Source of the DNA: Chlorogloeopsis fritschii PCC 6912
GTDB taxonomy: Bacteria > Cyanobacteriota > Cyanobacteriia > Cyanobacteriales > Nostocaceae
NCBI RefSeq assembly: GCF_000317285.1
Contig: NZ_AJLN01000051.1
Coordinates: 1-64,000, forward strand
Length of the DNA stretch: 64,000 bases
Direction of reading: 5' to 3'
Shown here: piece by piece, positions 39,839 to 49,441 of the stretch
Position numbering within the stretch: position 1 is the stretch's first letter
Layout: each line of letters begins with the position of its first letter
Notes under the pieces: model-generated
The model's database searches: none
Told to the model about the DNA's origin: nothing
Seen by the model: the letters and a program-made list of their open reading frames with translations, nothing else
Position numbers and translations under genes: made by a program

Positions 39839-41008
39839 ATGAAAGCAGCTTGCTGGCACGGTGCCAATGATGTGCGGATAGAAACAGTTCCCGATCCGAA
39901 AATTCTTAATCCGCGTGACGCTATTCTCAAAATTACATCAGCAACTATCTGTGGTTCTGACCTGCATATCTATGACGGCTATATCCCAACAATGCAACCT
40001 GGTGACATTATCGGTCACGAATTCATGGGAGAGGTAGTTGATATTGGCAGTGAAGTCAAGCTTTTAAACAAGGGCGATCGCGTTGTTGTCTCTTCAATTA
40101 TTGGCTGCGGTCAATGCCACTATTGCCAACATCAAATGTGGTCGCTTTGTGATAACTCCAACCCCAACGCTTGGATGCAAGAAAATGTTTATGGGTTTGG
40201 AACATCAGGTATCTTCGGTTATTCCCACGCCTTTGGTGGTTATGCAGGAGCCTTTGCAGAATACGTGCGCGTGCCGTTTGCTGATTTCGGTGCAATCAAA
40301 GTTCCAGAAGGGATTTCTGATGAAAAATTGCTGCCCATTTCCGATGCTTTCCCCACCGGCTACATGGGAGCAGATTTGTGCGATATTCAACCTGGAGATA
40401 TTGTAGCGGTTTGGGGTTGCGGCCCTGTGGGATTGTTTGCCATGCGTAGTGCCTATATGTTGGGTGCAGAACGAGTGATTGGTATCGACCGTTTCCCCGA
40501 ACGCCTGCAAATGGCCAAAGACTTTGCCAAAGCGGAAACCATTAACTATGAGGAAATAGATGCAGGGGAAGCCCTTAAAGAAATGACGGGAGGACGAGGC
40601 CCTGATGCGTGTATTGACGCAGTTGGATTAGAAGCTCACGGCACAGGTTTAGAAGGATTTTACGATGAAGCCAAGCAAGCGGTACGACTGGAAACTGATC
40701 GCCCGCACGTACTGCGGCAAATGATGCTTGCCTGTCGTAAAGGCGGCACTCTCTCAATCATGGGAGTTTATGGTGGCTTTGTAGATAAACTTCCAATGGG
40801 CGCAGCCTTCAACAAGGCTTTAACTTTCAGAATGGGGCAAATGCACGGTCAGAAGTATATGCCCTTGTTATTGGGTTATGTCTTGGAAGGCAAAATCGAT
40901 CCGTCGCAAGTTTTTACCCATCGCTTACCTCTAGAAGAAGCGAAGCAGGGCTTTGAAATTTTCAAACATAAAAAGGATAACTGCATCAAAGTTCTGCTGA
41001 AACCGTAA
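39839..41008 (+). CDS. zinc alcohol dehydrogenase, formaldehyde-dehydrogenase-like (copy 1)
   Basis: The 389-residue medium-chain dehydrogenase has catalytic zinc ligands C38 and H60/E61, and structural-zinc cysteines C90, C93, C96 and C104. The NAD-binding motif [12 protein letters not shown] is near residue 190. Its length and insertions fit the glutathione-independent formaldehyde dehydrogenase group. It should oxidise or reduce aldehydes and alcohols with NAD(H). A close paralogue of the same length lies 1 kb downstream. Confidence 0.9.
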   Translation: MKAACWHGANDVRIETVPDPKILNPRDAILKITSATICGSDLHIYDGYIPTMQPGDIIGHEFMGEVVDIGSEVKLLNKGDRVVVSSIIGCGQCHYCQHQMWSLCDNSNPNAWMQENVYGFGTSGIFGYSHAFGGYAGAFAEYVRVPFADFGAIKVPEGISDEKLLPISDAFPTGYMGADLCDIQPGDIVAVWGCGPVGLFAMRSAYMLGAERVIGIDRFPERLQMAKDFAKAETINYEEIDAGEALKEMTGGRGPDACIDAVGLEAHGTGLEGFYDEAKQAVRLETDRPHVLRQMMLACRKGGTLSIMGVYGGFVDKLPMGAAFNKALTFRMGQMHGQKYMPLLLGYVLEGKIDPSQVFTHRLPLEEAKQGFEIFKHKKDNCIKVLLKP

Positions 41009-41138
41009 ACAGATTTGGTTGGTTGTTAATGGTGAATAGTTAATGGTTAATTGCAATTAGCTATTAGCTATTAACAATTAGCAGTCAACAACTATCTACT
41101 ATCTACTAACAATTAAACGATTTAATCGGAGGATATTT

Positions 41139-41753
41139 ATGAACAAATTAATTTCTGTACTAAAAAATCTGCGCTTGCATAAAATTCTCACAATTTTTGT
41201 GTTAGGATTAGCTGTTTTTATCATGCAGGCTTTTGGTAACACAGCGCAAGCTCTAGCTGATGAAACCGTGAAATCTCCATACGGTTATTATTACAAAGGT
41301 ACACCTGATGAAAACATTTCTACTCAAGATAGAAATATTTTCAATCAAGACAGAAATATTTCCAACCGAGATAGAAACATTTTCAATCAAGGCAGAAACG
41401 ATAATCAACAGTTAGAACGTAGCGATAGATATTCACAAGGTAGTCTTAATAATAGTGGTGAAACTGTGAAGTCTCCCTATGGCTACTATTACAAAGGTAC
41501 TCCAGATGAAAACGTTTCCAATCAAGTGTTAGATAGTGCGAAAAGAAATCTGAAAGATACTGCTGAGAACGTTCGCGATCGCCTTAATCTTGATGAGCCA
41601 GCACCCAAAGCTACAAAAGACTTTATCCAGTCAGCCAAAGAAAAAGTTGGAGAGGCAGTTGAGTCATTAACTGGTGGGCAAAATCAACCAGATTATTCCC
41701 AACGGCAAGAGTATCGAGATCCAAGATATTACCAAAAACCACTCGATAAATAA
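41139..41753 (+). CDS. secreted repeat protein with duplicated YGYYYKGTPDEN motif
   Basis: The 204-residue protein begins with a hydrophobic signal segment (ILTIFVLGLAVFIMQAF, probable cleavage after NTAQA near residue 42). The motif TVKSPYGYYYKGTPDEN occurs twice, near residues 48-64 and 109-125. Between them RNIFNQD/RNISNRD-like 8-residue units repeat about four times. A helical charged tail follows (DTAENVRDRLNLDE). GGAGG precedes the ATG. I do not recognise a family. It lies between the two dehydrogenase genes and is likely periplasmic or cell-surface. Confidence 0.75.
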   Translation: MNKLISVLKNLRLHKILTIFVLGLAVFIMQAFGNTAQALADETVKSPYGYYYKGTPDENISTQDRNIFNQDRNISNRDRNIFNQGRNDNQQLERSDRYSQGSLNNSGETVKSPYGYYYKGTPDENVSNQVLDSAKRNLKDTAENVRDRLNLDEPAPKATKDFIQSAKEKVGEAVESLTGGQNQPDYSQRQEYRDPRYYQKPLDK

Positions 41754-41859
41754 TGCCGTTTCTGAATGAAGTTGGGTCTATATAATATATACCCCCAGCT
41801 TTACTGTACCTCCGCTAGAGCAGGCTAGGGTGTACACACAAGTCTATTTTTTCTCATTA

Positions 41860-41951
41860 CCATGCTCTGCATGGTGATGAAAACTGTGAGGCTCCGCCTC
41901 TTCATCAGGCAGAGCCTAAATCAATGCTTTCCCAGGCTCCAGCCTGGGAAA
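41860..41951. repeat. cluster of three palindromic repeats
   Basis: CCATGC-TCT-GCATGG (41860-41874), GAGGC-TCC-GCCTC (41888-41900) and TTTCCCAGGCT-CC-AGCCTGGGAAA (41928-41951) lie in a row. All are perfect hairpins with 2-3 nt loops. They fall inside a false 54-codon upstream extension of the next gene. Confidence 0.8.
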
Positions 41952-42023
41952 GAGAAAAAAGGGATTTGCGTGTACACCTTAGCTAGAACAGGGGGGTCAA
42001 ATGTTGAAATTTACATATTGATT

Positions 42024-43193
42024 ATGAAAGCAGTTTGTTGGAATGGTGCCAAGGATGTTCGAGTCGAAACTGTCCCAGATCCAAAAATTTTAAATCCCCG
42101 TGATGCAATTATAAAAATTACCTCCACAGCGATTTGTGGTTCCGATCTGCATCTTTATGACGGCTTTATCCCCACGATGGAAAAGGGCGATATCCTTGGC
42201 CACGAATTTATGGGGGAAGTCGTTGAACTGGGTAGCGAGGTCAAGAATATAAAAATAGGCGATCGCGTGGTCGTTCCTTTTACTATTTCTTGCGGTAATT
42301 GCTTTTTTTGCAACCGCGATTTATGGTCGCTATGCGATAATTCCAACCCCAATGCTTGGATGGCTGAAAAGCTGATGGGACATTCGCCGGCGGGTTTATT
42401 TGGCTACTCTCATATGTTGGGTGGCTATGCAGGCGGACAGGCAGAATATGCCCGCGTACCCTTTGCTGACATTGGCTTGTTCAAAATTCCCGATGGTTTA
42501 ACAGACGACCAAGTACTCTTTCTCACTGATATTTTTCCCACTGGCTACATGGCAGCAGAAAATTGCCACATTAAGCCAGGAGACATTGTTGCAGTTTGGG
42601 GTTGCGGCCCGGTCGGACAATTTGCCATCAAAAGTGCTTTTCTTTTGGGTGCAGAACGTGTGATTGGTATTGACCGCATTCCAGAACGCTTGCGTTTAGC
42701 TGAGAGTTATAGCGGTGCGGAAACTATCAATTATGAAGAGGTCGATCCAGGGGAAGTTCTCAAAGAAATGACTGGCGGGCGCGGGCCTGATGCTGTTATT
42801 GATGCAGTCGGTATGGAGGCACACGGTACCAATTTCGATGCTTTTTACGACCGGGTTAAGCAAGCAGTACGCCTGGAAACAGACCGACCAACAGCACTCC
42901 GGCAAGTACTCCTTACCTGTCGCAAGGGCGGTCATGTATCGATTCCGGGTGTTTACGGTGGTTTCCTTGACAAAATTCCAATGGGTGCAGCTTTCAACAA
43001 AGGGCTGACATTTAAGATGGGACAAACCCACGTCCACAAATACTTGCGCCCCTTACTAGAGCACGTTCAAAAAGGTGATATCGATCCATCATTCGTGATT
43101 ACTCATCGCCTACCCCTAGAACAAGCACCTCACGGTTACGAGATTTTCAAGCACAAAAAAGACAACTGTATTAAAGTAGTGCTCAAACCATGA
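42024..43193 (+). CDS. zinc alcohol dehydrogenase, formaldehyde-dehydrogenase-like (copy 2)
   Basis: From this ATG the product is 389 residues, the same length as copy 1. It starts [20 protein letters not shown], colinear with copy 1. Zinc ligands are conserved ([23 protein letters not shown]...C), as is the NAD motif [13 protein letters not shown]. The open frame continues 54 codons upstream, but that part is translated palindromic repeat DNA and is rejected. It overlaps the HdeD gene by 4 bp (ATGA), so the two form an operon. Confidence 0.9.
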   Translation: MKAVCWNGAKDVRVETVPDPKILNPRDAIIKITSTAICGSDLHLYDGFIPTMEKGDILGHEFMGEVVELGSEVKNIKIGDRVVVPFTISCGNCFFCNRDLWSLCDNSNPNAWMAEKLMGHSPAGLFGYSHMLGGYAGGQAEYARVPFADIGLFKIPDGLTDDQVLFLTDIFPTGYMAAENCHIKPGDIVAVWGCGPVGQFAIKSAFLLGAERVIGIDRIPERLRLAESYSGAETINYEEVDPGEVLKEMTGGRGPDAVIDAVGMEAHGTNFDAFYDRVKQAVRLETDRPTALRQVLLTCRKGGHVSIPGVYGGFLDKIPMGAAFNKGLTFKMGQTHVHKYLRPLLEHVQKGDIDPSFVITHRLPLEQAPHGYEIFKHKKDNCIKVVLKP

Positions 43194-43768
43194 GGCAACC
43201 CCCCAACCGCAGAATTGGAACTCTGCTAGCTCGCAATTGGTGGACGCTAGCATTACGTGGTGTGTTGGCAATTCTCTTTGGTGTGGCAGTTTTTATTTGG
43301 CCAGCAATTTCCATTGCTGTGCTGGTAGCGTTATTTGGTTTCTTTGTGCTGTTGAGCGGGATTCTGGCTGTAATCGCCGCCTTAGGGAGTCGAGAGCCAG
43401 AAGAAAATAAATGGCTACTGTTGTTTGAGGGAATAGTAGGGATTATCGCTGGTGTGTTGGTCTTTTTCTGGCCTAGAATCACGGCTTTAATACTGCTTTA
43501 CTTCATTGCTGCTTGGGCTATTGTTACTGGCATTCTCGAAATTATTGCTGCTATTCAACTGCGCAAAGAAATTGAGAATGAGTGGTTGTTAGCGATCGCT
43601 GGTATTGCCTCGGTACTCTTTGGCATTTTAGCGGCAATTTGGCCTGGTGCAGGTGCTTTAGCAATTCTCTGGGGGATAGGAGCTTACGCAATTATATTTG
43701 GCATTACGCTCTTAATTCTTGCTTTGCGGTTGCGAAATTGGCAAATACCAGGCCCGCCAGTCATGTAG
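43190..43768 (+). CDS. HdeD-family membrane protein
   Basis: The 192-residue protein has six hydrophobic helices in three pairs, each with the pattern of HdeD/DUF308 ([54 protein letters not shown]). HdeD is linked to acid resistance at high cell density in E. coli; the cyanobacterial role is unknown. It is translationally coupled to the second dehydrogenase through a 4-bp overlap, and a cupin gene follows 36 bp later. Confidence 0.9.
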   Translation: MRQPPNRRIGTLLARNWWTLALRGVLAILFGVAVFIWPAISIAVLVALFGFFVLLSGILAVIAALGSREPEENKWLLLFEGIVGIIAGVLVFFWPRITALILLYFIAAWAIVTGILEIIAAIQLRKEIENEWLLAIAGIASVLFGILAAIWPGAGALAILWGIGAYAIIFGITLLILALRLRNWQIPGPPVM

Positions 43769-43804
43769 TTAGATGAACGCAATTTAAAAACAAGAGGAAA
43801 AAAT

Positions 43805-44146
43805 ATGCCTGATACAACTGTTACAAAGATTGACTCTGCTCATTCTCCCAAAGGTGAACATGGAGAAAAATATCTCGCCTCTGGCAAATCTATTTCTATG
43901 CGTCTTTGGGAAGATGAACAACCCGGCGAACCAAAAGAACAAACAGCACGAGAGTATGAAACTGTTGGTTATGTAATTAAGGGGCGTGCTGAATTGCACA
44001 TTGAAGGTCAAACAGTGTTGCTCGAAACAGGGAATTCTTGGGTAGTGCCAAAAGGAGCTTCTCACACCTACAAAATCTTAGAACCATTCACTGCCGTAGA
44101 GGCAACCAGTCCGCCTGCCCAAGTTCACGGACGAGATGAAAATTAA
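43805..44146 (+). CDS. cupin-domain protein
   Basis: The 113-residue protein is a single cupin barrel. The first motif is near residues 50-75 (REYETVGYVIKGRAELHIEG) and the second near 80-97 (LETGNSWVVPKGASHTYKIL). The first motif has few histidines (YE-T-GYV), so metal binding is uncertain. It closes the ADH-HdeD-cupin operon, with a terminator 20 bp beyond. The ligand is unknown. Confidence 0.85.
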   Translation: MPDTTVTKIDSAHSPKGEHGEKYLASGKSISMRLWEDEQPGEPKEQTAREYETVGYVIKGRAELHIEGQTVLLETGNSWVVPKGASHTYKILEPFTAVEATSPPAQVHGRDEN

Positions 44147-44166
44147 CTTGTGAAATGTGCGCTGTA

Positions 44167-44208
44167 AGATCCCCGGCTTCTAGTCAAAGTCGGGGATCTG
44201 CGTTTTTT
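44167..44208 (+). terminator. terminator after the cupin gene
   Basis: AGATCCCCG pairs perfectly with CGGGGATCT across a 15-nt loop region, and GCG then six T residues follow. The same stem core, GATCCCCG/CGGGGATC, recurs at 49442-49470. Confidence 0.85.
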
Positions 44209-44387
44209 CTGACAAAGCCAAAAAGCGAAATAACCTCAGTCAGGATGATTATTTTTACGTATTTTTTTATGTAACTAGAGAATGATGTAAAGCAACGATT
44301 TAGTAGGTTTCCTATAAAGAATAGGCAGCACAAACCTAAGAGCTTGTATTTGTGCTAGCCCTGATTGTAATTAATTAAGGAATAATA

Positions 44388-45311
44388 ATGTTTTACCACA
44401 CCAAGAAGCTACAGTACTTCAAACCGCCAGAAAAACCAGACCCGATCTACGCGAAGAAGATTCAAGAACTCATTGGTGGTACCTTTGGGGAAATGACCGT
44501 GATGATGCAGTACCTGTTTCAGGGCTGGAATTGTCGAGGCCCTGCAAAATATCGGGATATGCTCCTCGATATCGGTACTGAGGAAATCGGTCACATTGAG
44601 ATGCTGGCCACAACGATCGCTCACCTGTTGGATAAAGCGCCAATCAAACTGCAAGAAGATGGTGCTAAAGACCCAGTCGTGGGTGCGGTTATGGGCGGTA
44701 GCAATCCACGGGATATAATTACCGATGTAATGGCGGCGGCGATGAATCCCCAACACGCCATCGTTTCTGGTTTGGGTGCCATGCCAGCTGATAGCGTTGG
44801 TTTTCCCTGGAATGGTCGCTTTATCGTTGCTAGTGGTAACTTAATGGCAGACTTCCGATCAAATCTCCATGCAGAGTCTCAGGGACGTTTGCAAGCAGTA
44901 CGTCTGTATGAGATGACTAACGATCCGGGTGTGAAAGATACCCTGAGTTTCATGATCGCTCGCGACACTATGCATCAAAACCAGTGGCTAGCAGCTATTG
45001 AAGATTTGAAAGCAGAGGGACTAGAAGATACTCCCGTTCCCAGTGCCTTCCCATTGGAATTAGAAAAGCGCGAGTTTGCTTACCAGTTCTGGAATCATTC
45101 TGAAGGAACTGAAAGTGCTGAAGGACGCTGGGCAAAAGGCCCTTCAATGGACGGCAAAGGCGAGTTTGAGTACGTTAAACATCCCCAACCTTTAGGGCCA
45201 GAACCTACACCACCCGCTCAACCCGAACCACGATTGTACGGTACGCCCCAATTTCGACAGACACAAGATCAAGGGCAACAAAAGGCGAGTGATCGCAAGA
45301 TTATCGGTTAA
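44388..45311 (+). CDS. manganese catalase
   Basis: The 307-residue non-heme catalase removes H2O2 with a dimanganese centre. The ferritin-like core carries the expected metal-binding carboxylate/histidine helices: GGTFGEMTVMMQYLFQGWN, IGTEEIGHIEMLATTI, NLHAESQGRLQAVRLYEMT and MIARDTMHQNQWLAAIEDL. The tail after residue 260 is Pro/Gln-rich. It is the clearest antioxidant gene of the stress island. It has its own upstream region of about 180 bp after the previous terminator. Confidence 0.95.
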   Translation: MFYHTKKLQYFKPPEKPDPIYAKKIQELIGGTFGEMTVMMQYLFQGWNCRGPAKYRDMLLDIGTEEIGHIEMLATTIAHLLDKAPIKLQEDGAKDPVVGAVMGGSNPRDIITDVMAAAMNPQHAIVSGLGAMPADSVGFPWNGRFIVASGNLMADFRSNLHAESQGRLQAVRLYEMTNDPGVKDTLSFMIARDTMHQNQWLAAIEDLKAEGLEDTPVPSAFPLELEKREFAYQFWNHSEGTESAEGRWAKGPSMDGKGEFEYVKHPQPLGPEPTPPAQPEPRLYGTPQFRQTQDQGQQKASDRKIIG

Positions 45312-45844
45312 TGATTGGTGGATAGTATCGCCGAAATCCAAAATTGAATAACGCATTTGCTCAACACAATACCCTATAAACTGGCACTTACTCCTAGCTG
45401 CCAGTTTTCTTATTGCTCTTGTATGAAGATATTTTAGTCAAGGCTCATTCTTATTTTTTAAGATAAAATATTAGTAAATAGACATAAATTACTAGACCAA
45501 GTACTAAACTGATGTGAATAAATTGTAATAAATATTATGTCTTTTCTTCACAAAAGTTGAATATTGTCAACTATTAGTGGAGTGGAAAGATACCTATATA
45601 GGTAGTTATTTGAGACTCAAGTTTAACAGATATCAGTCTAAATTTAAGAACCAAAATACTATACGTGATATTGGCATCACGACAAATATAATTAGCTTAA
45701 TCTGAAACAAAAATATTTACAGTAGTAAATATAAAGCTTTACATTGACTATTTAGCTGACAATTAACATCAGCTTACGAAGGTCTATGTGTTTGTGTGGC
45801 TATACTTAAGATTTTTATCAAAAATTTAATGGAGTATAGAAATT
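45312..45844. other. AT-rich intergenic region upstream of the NTF2-like gene
   Basis: No gene is seen over 533 bp. Two small symmetric sites stand out: AGTTGA-ATATTG-TCAACT at 45555-45572 and the 12-bp palindrome ACCTATATAGGT at 45592-45603. They may be regulatory sites for the gene starting at 45845, but this is a guess. Confidence 0.45.
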
Positions 45845-46252
45845 ATGAAACTCCAAAATCAATCTGTATATAAATATAGTATAGAGTCAAAAATTTCCTT
45901 GCATAGTATCGTTCTCAACTACTATCAACTAATAGATGAGCAAAAGATTAATGAAGTCTTAAATTTATTTTCTGAAACTGCATCCTATGCACGTTGCGAG
46001 GAAGTTTTTAGTGGAATAAAGGCGCTTGAGAACTTTTATAAAAATGAGCGTAAAATCACAGGGCATCATGAAATCAAAAACCTTTGGATTATAGGTCGAA
46101 CTGCCATTGTGGAAGGAATATTTAGGGGCAAAGGAGCAGATGGCAAACCTAAAAAGGTAAGCTTTGCTGATTTCTTTACATTCAATGATGAAGGCAAAGT
46201 ACAAAACAGACGTACTTATCTTATGTTAGGTGGTAGTTATGTCAAGGCATAG
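45845..46252 (+). CDS. NTF2-like (SnoaL-type) protein
   Basis: The 135-residue protein has the NTF2-like cone fold pattern. An N-terminal helix (IVLNYYQLIDEQKINEVLNLF) is followed by SETASYARCEEVFSGIKALENFY and strands ending GKVQNRRTYLML. It is soluble and has no signal peptide. NTF2-like proteins bind small ligands or act as isomerases; nothing here fixes the substrate. The fold is shared with the OCP C-terminal domain, but the carotenoid-contact segments are not recognisable, so I do not call it CTDH. Confidence 0.8.
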   Translation: MKLQNQSVYKYSIESKISLHSIVLNYYQLIDEQKINEVLNLFSETASYARCEEVFSGIKALENFYKNERKITGHHEIKNLWIIGRTAIVEGIFRGKGADGKPKKVSFADFFTFNDEGKVQNRRTYLMLGGSYVKA

Positions 46253-46442
46253 ATGTTAAATCAATTCAAAATTACAATCAGTGGGAGCAATAAAGCACCA
46301 CTAATTGTAGGCTGCTGAATCAAAATTTAGCGAGAGCTTGTACTCAAAATTAATTAATTCAAAATTAATTTTCTTATTAATTTTGTATTTTGAATTAAAC
46401 TCGATAGTTTACTTGCAGACAGCATTCGGGAGGTAAGTAAAA

Positions 46443-48068
46443 ATGCCCCAACTAGCGCCGCATATATTTGAACTATTACACAACCAGGGCGTACAACACG
46501 CATTTGGCATCCCTGGCGACTTTGCACTAACGCTATACGATGCGCTGGCAGAGAGCAAAATTAAACCAATTGTAATGACTCACGAGCCATGTGCTGGCTT
46601 CGCTGCTGATGCCTATGCTCGCATCCGTGGTTTAGGATTAGCTGTCGTCACATACAGCGTCGGTGGATTGAACATGGTAAATGCTGTGGCGGGTGCCTAT
46701 GCTGAGAAGTCGCCCTTAGTTGTCTTGAGCGGCAGCCCCGGTGTGCGGGAAAGACGAGAGCGAGACTTGCTGCACCACAAGGTAAAAACCTTTGATACAC
46801 AGCGGCGCGTTTACGAAGAAGTCAGCCTTTATGCCAAGACGCTAGACAACCCCACCACAGCCGATGCCGACATCCACCGCGCTCTTGACTACGCAATCAC
46901 GTTTAAGCGTCCTGTTTATCTGGAAATCCCGCGAGACATGGTTTACGCGGAGATTGAAGAGGCAGAACATCAACCACCCCCAATTAAGCGTACAGACTCA
47001 GATGCACTGACAGAAGCGATCGCCGAAACACTGGAGATGCTAAACCGAGCGGCATCACCAGTCATGCTTGTTGGTGTTGAAGTTCACCGCTTCTGGTTGC
47101 AGGAGAAAATTGTGATGCTGGCTGAGAAATTAGGTGTGCCAGTCTGCGCCACAATGTTGGGAAAATCTGTTTTTCCGGAAGGGCATCCTCAGTATATCGG
47201 CGTCTATAACGGTGAGGTGGGACATCCCTACGTCAGGAATATCGTTGAAGAGTCAGATTGCCTGCTGATGCTGGGTGCGTTTATGACAGACTTTAATTTA
47301 GGTCTGTTTAGTGCTCACCTCAACCCCGCCAGCACAATCTACGTCACCTCTGAGCGTATTGCCATCAAACATCACGAATATCCAAATGTGCGGTTGGAGG
47401 ATTTCATTACAGCCTTATGCAGCAGCAAGGAACTACCGCATCATAATCCATCTGGCATCACACCCATGAAGCCGCGAGTCGCTCCAGCCAATGGCAAGAT
47501 GTCGATGAGCAGTCTGCTTTACGAACTCAATCAATTCATTGACAGTAATACAGTGGTAGTGACAGATGCCGGAGATGTTTTGTTTGCGGCAGATGACATC
47601 CAAACGCAAGAGGGTACATCGTTCTTATGCCCGGCGTTTTATGCGAGTATGGGGTTCGGAGTACCCAGCGCGATTGGCGCACAGCTAGCAGATCCATTCC
47701 GGCGGGCGATCGCTCTAGTGGGTGACGGAGCATTTCAGATGACTGGCATGGAGTTGCTGACAGCTAAACGACTGGAGTTGAACCCAATTGTAATTGTCGT
47801 TAACAACAGTTCGTTTGCCTCACTGCGGATGATGGGTCACCAGAATGCAGATTTTGTCAATATCTCTAGTATCAACTACGCGGAGTTCGCCAAGATTTTA
47901 GGCGGTCAAGGCTTTGTGATCGAAACAGCCCAGCAACTTCGTCAGGCATTTCACCTAGCACGTGAGAGTGATACTTTTAGCATCCTTGATGTTCGCATCT
48001 CGCCCGATGATTTATCGCCTGCCTCGCAACGGGTAGCTTACTTGTTTGCAAAGACGTTAAAAGGGTAA
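46443..48068 (+). CDS. TPP-dependent 2-keto-acid decarboxylase (pyruvate/indolepyruvate decarboxylase family)
   Basis: The 541-residue protein has the N-terminal block FGIPGDFALTLYDAL, the TPP-activating glutamate E48 in THEPCAG, the decarboxylase His pair H111-H112 (LLHHKVK), and the TPP-Mg motif VGDGAFQMTGMELLTAKRLE with NN about 25 residues later. The HH pair separates it from acetolactate synthase. It should turn a 2-keto acid into an aldehyde and CO2. Two aldehyde/alcohol dehydrogenases lie upstream on the same strand and could use the product. A GGGAGG site precedes the ATG. Confidence 0.88.
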   Translation: MPQLAPHIFELLHNQGVQHAFGIPGDFALTLYDALAESKIKPIVMTHEPCAGFAADAYARIRGLGLAVVTYSVGGLNMVNAVAGAYAEKSPLVVLSGSPGVRERRERDLLHHKVKTFDTQRRVYEEVSLYAKTLDNPTTADADIHRALDYAITFKRPVYLEIPRDMVYAEIEEAEHQPPPIKRTDSDALTEAIAETLEMLNRAASPVMLVGVEVHRFWLQEKIVMLAEKLGVPVCATMLGKSVFPEGHPQYIGVYNGEVGHPYVRNIVEESDCLLMLGAFMTDFNLGLFSAHLNPASTIYVTSERIAIKHHEYPNVRLEDFITALCSSKELPHHNPSGITPMKPRVAPANGKMSMSSLLYELNQFIDSNTVVVTDAGDVLFAADDIQTQEGTSFLCPAFYASMGFGVPSAIGAQLADPFRRAIALVGDGAFQMTGMELLTAKRLELNPIVIVVNNSSFASLRMMGHQNADFVNISSINYAEFAKILGGQGFVIETAQQLRQAFHLARESDTFSILDVRISPDDLSPASQRVAYLFAKTLKG

Positions 48069-48378
48069 AGCCGCCAAGGCAGAAGGTAGGAATTAGGCAG
48101 AGGGACTTCAGGTGCAGGGGGGAAAGCTAATGACTAATTACCAATGACTATGATTGGCGTTTATCGTCGTGATTCAGTTAAATCAACTTGCCTACGCTAC
48201 CTAATTTAGTTAAAGTCGAGTCAAACTTTAAAGCTACTTTTGCAAGCATTCTGCTGTTAAAAATCTTTGCATACTAAAAGGTGATGTAATAGTTTACACA
48301 ATAAGTGAATGAAACTCTTTTTCTCTAGCCCCTAGCCTAAGCGTCCCTAGCCCCTATTTTCAAGACACAAATATACCC
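48069..48378. other. intergenic region before the nicotinamidase-like gene
   Basis: No gene is seen. A CCCCTAGCC/CCCTAG heptamer tract lies near 48329-48358, directly before the start codon, and AATGACTA-type repeats near 48128-48152. The middle is unique AT-rich DNA. Confidence 0.5.
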
Positions 48379-49425
48379 ATGAGCGCTCAAACTATTACCC
48401 AACTTCCCATTCCCAGTCATTTCGATGCCCGCCGTGTTGGCGAAGTCTGGCGCGTTCCTTACCAAGAAAGAGCAGCACAAGCAAAAGATTGGGCAAAGCG
48501 GCACCAACTCCAACCTGCTGCTGAGGATAAAACTCGCATTTTGCTAATGGCGATCGATGTGCAAAATACCTTCTGCATTCCTGATTTTGAGCTATTCGTC
48601 AGTGGACGCTCTGGTATAGGTGCGGTGGAAGACAACGTGCGGTTATGTGAGTTCATTTATCGCAATTTAAATGTAATTACGGAAATTGCCCCAACAATGG
48701 ATACTCACACAGCTATGCAAATTTTTCACCCTGTTTTCTGGGTGAACGATGCCGGAGAGCATCCCGCACCGATGACGATGATTTCCTTTGCTGATGTGCA
48801 ACAGGGCAAATGGCAGGTGAATCCAGCAATAGCCTACAGTATTGCTCAAGGTGACTACATGGGATTGCAATCTTATGCTCTGCATTACACCCAACGCTTG
48901 AGTAAAGATGGCAAGTACCCACTCACTATTTGGCCTTATCATTCTATGCTGGGCGGCATTGGTCACGCTTTGGTGTCAGCAGTTGAAGAAGCCTGTTTCT
49001 TTCATGCGATCGCTCGCCACAGTCAAACCAATATTGAGATTAAAGGCGGTAATCCGCTCACAGAAAATTACTCCGTACTGTGTCCAGAGGTGTTAGATGA
49101 TGTAAACGGTCGTCCTATTGCCGAGAAAAATACCCGCTTTATTCAAAAATTACTAGAATTTGACGCAGTGATTATCGCTGGGCAGGCAAAGAGCCACTGT
49201 GTCGCTTGGACGATAGATGACTTGCTAACAGAAATTCAAGCTCAAGATCCTAAACTAGCCCAAAAAGTTTATCTCTTGGAGGATTGCACTTCTCCGGTAG
49301 TTGTTCCAGGTGTAGTAGATTTTACCGACCAAGCCAACGCCGCTTTTCAACGCTTTGCCGACGCAGGAATGCATTTAGTGAAGTCTACGGAGTCAATAAC
49401 CTCTTGGGGGGGTATCAAGATTTAG
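48379..49425 (+). CDS. isochorismatase/nicotinamidase-like cysteine hydrolase
   Basis: The 348-residue protein keeps the family triad elements: aspartate in [11 protein letters not shown] (near residue 60), a [14 protein letters not shown] block resembling the WPxHC segment of nicotinamidases, and the nucleophile cysteine in [12 protein letters not shown] (near residue 276). It is longer than usual family members (about 200), with an N-terminal arm and a central insert. It may deamidate nicotinamide or a related amide. It ends the plus-strand stress island. Confidence 0.85.
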   Translation: MSAQTITQLPIPSHFDARRVGEVWRVPYQERAAQAKDWAKRHQLQPAAEDKTRILLMAIDVQNTFCIPDFELFVSGRSGIGAVEDNVRLCEFIYRNLNVITEIAPTMDTHTAMQIFHPVFWVNDAGEHPAPMTMISFADVQQGKWQVNPAIAYSIAQGDYMGLQSYALHYTQRLSKDGKYPLTIWPYHSMLGGIGHALVSAVEEACFFHAIARHSQTNIEIKGGNPLTENYSVLCPEVLDDVNGRPIAEKNTRFIQKLLEFDAVIIAGQAKSHCVAWTIDDLLTEIQAQDPKLAQKVYLLEDCTSPVVVPGVVDFTDQANAAFQRFADAGMHLVKSTESITSWGGIKI

Positions 49426-49441
49426 GTATTGGAACTGTAAT

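Noticed and set aside
41862-42023. 54-codon N-terminal extension of the second alcohol dehydrogenase
   Set aside because: The segment runs through three palindromic repeats, and homology with the first dehydrogenase begins exactly at the ATG at 42024.
45845-46252. NTF2-like protein as the OCP C-terminal-domain homologue (CTDH) partner of the helical carotenoid protein
   Set aside because: The fold is shared, but the segments expected for CTDH (including the carotenoid-contact region and the C-terminal IDLLASP-type block) are not present.
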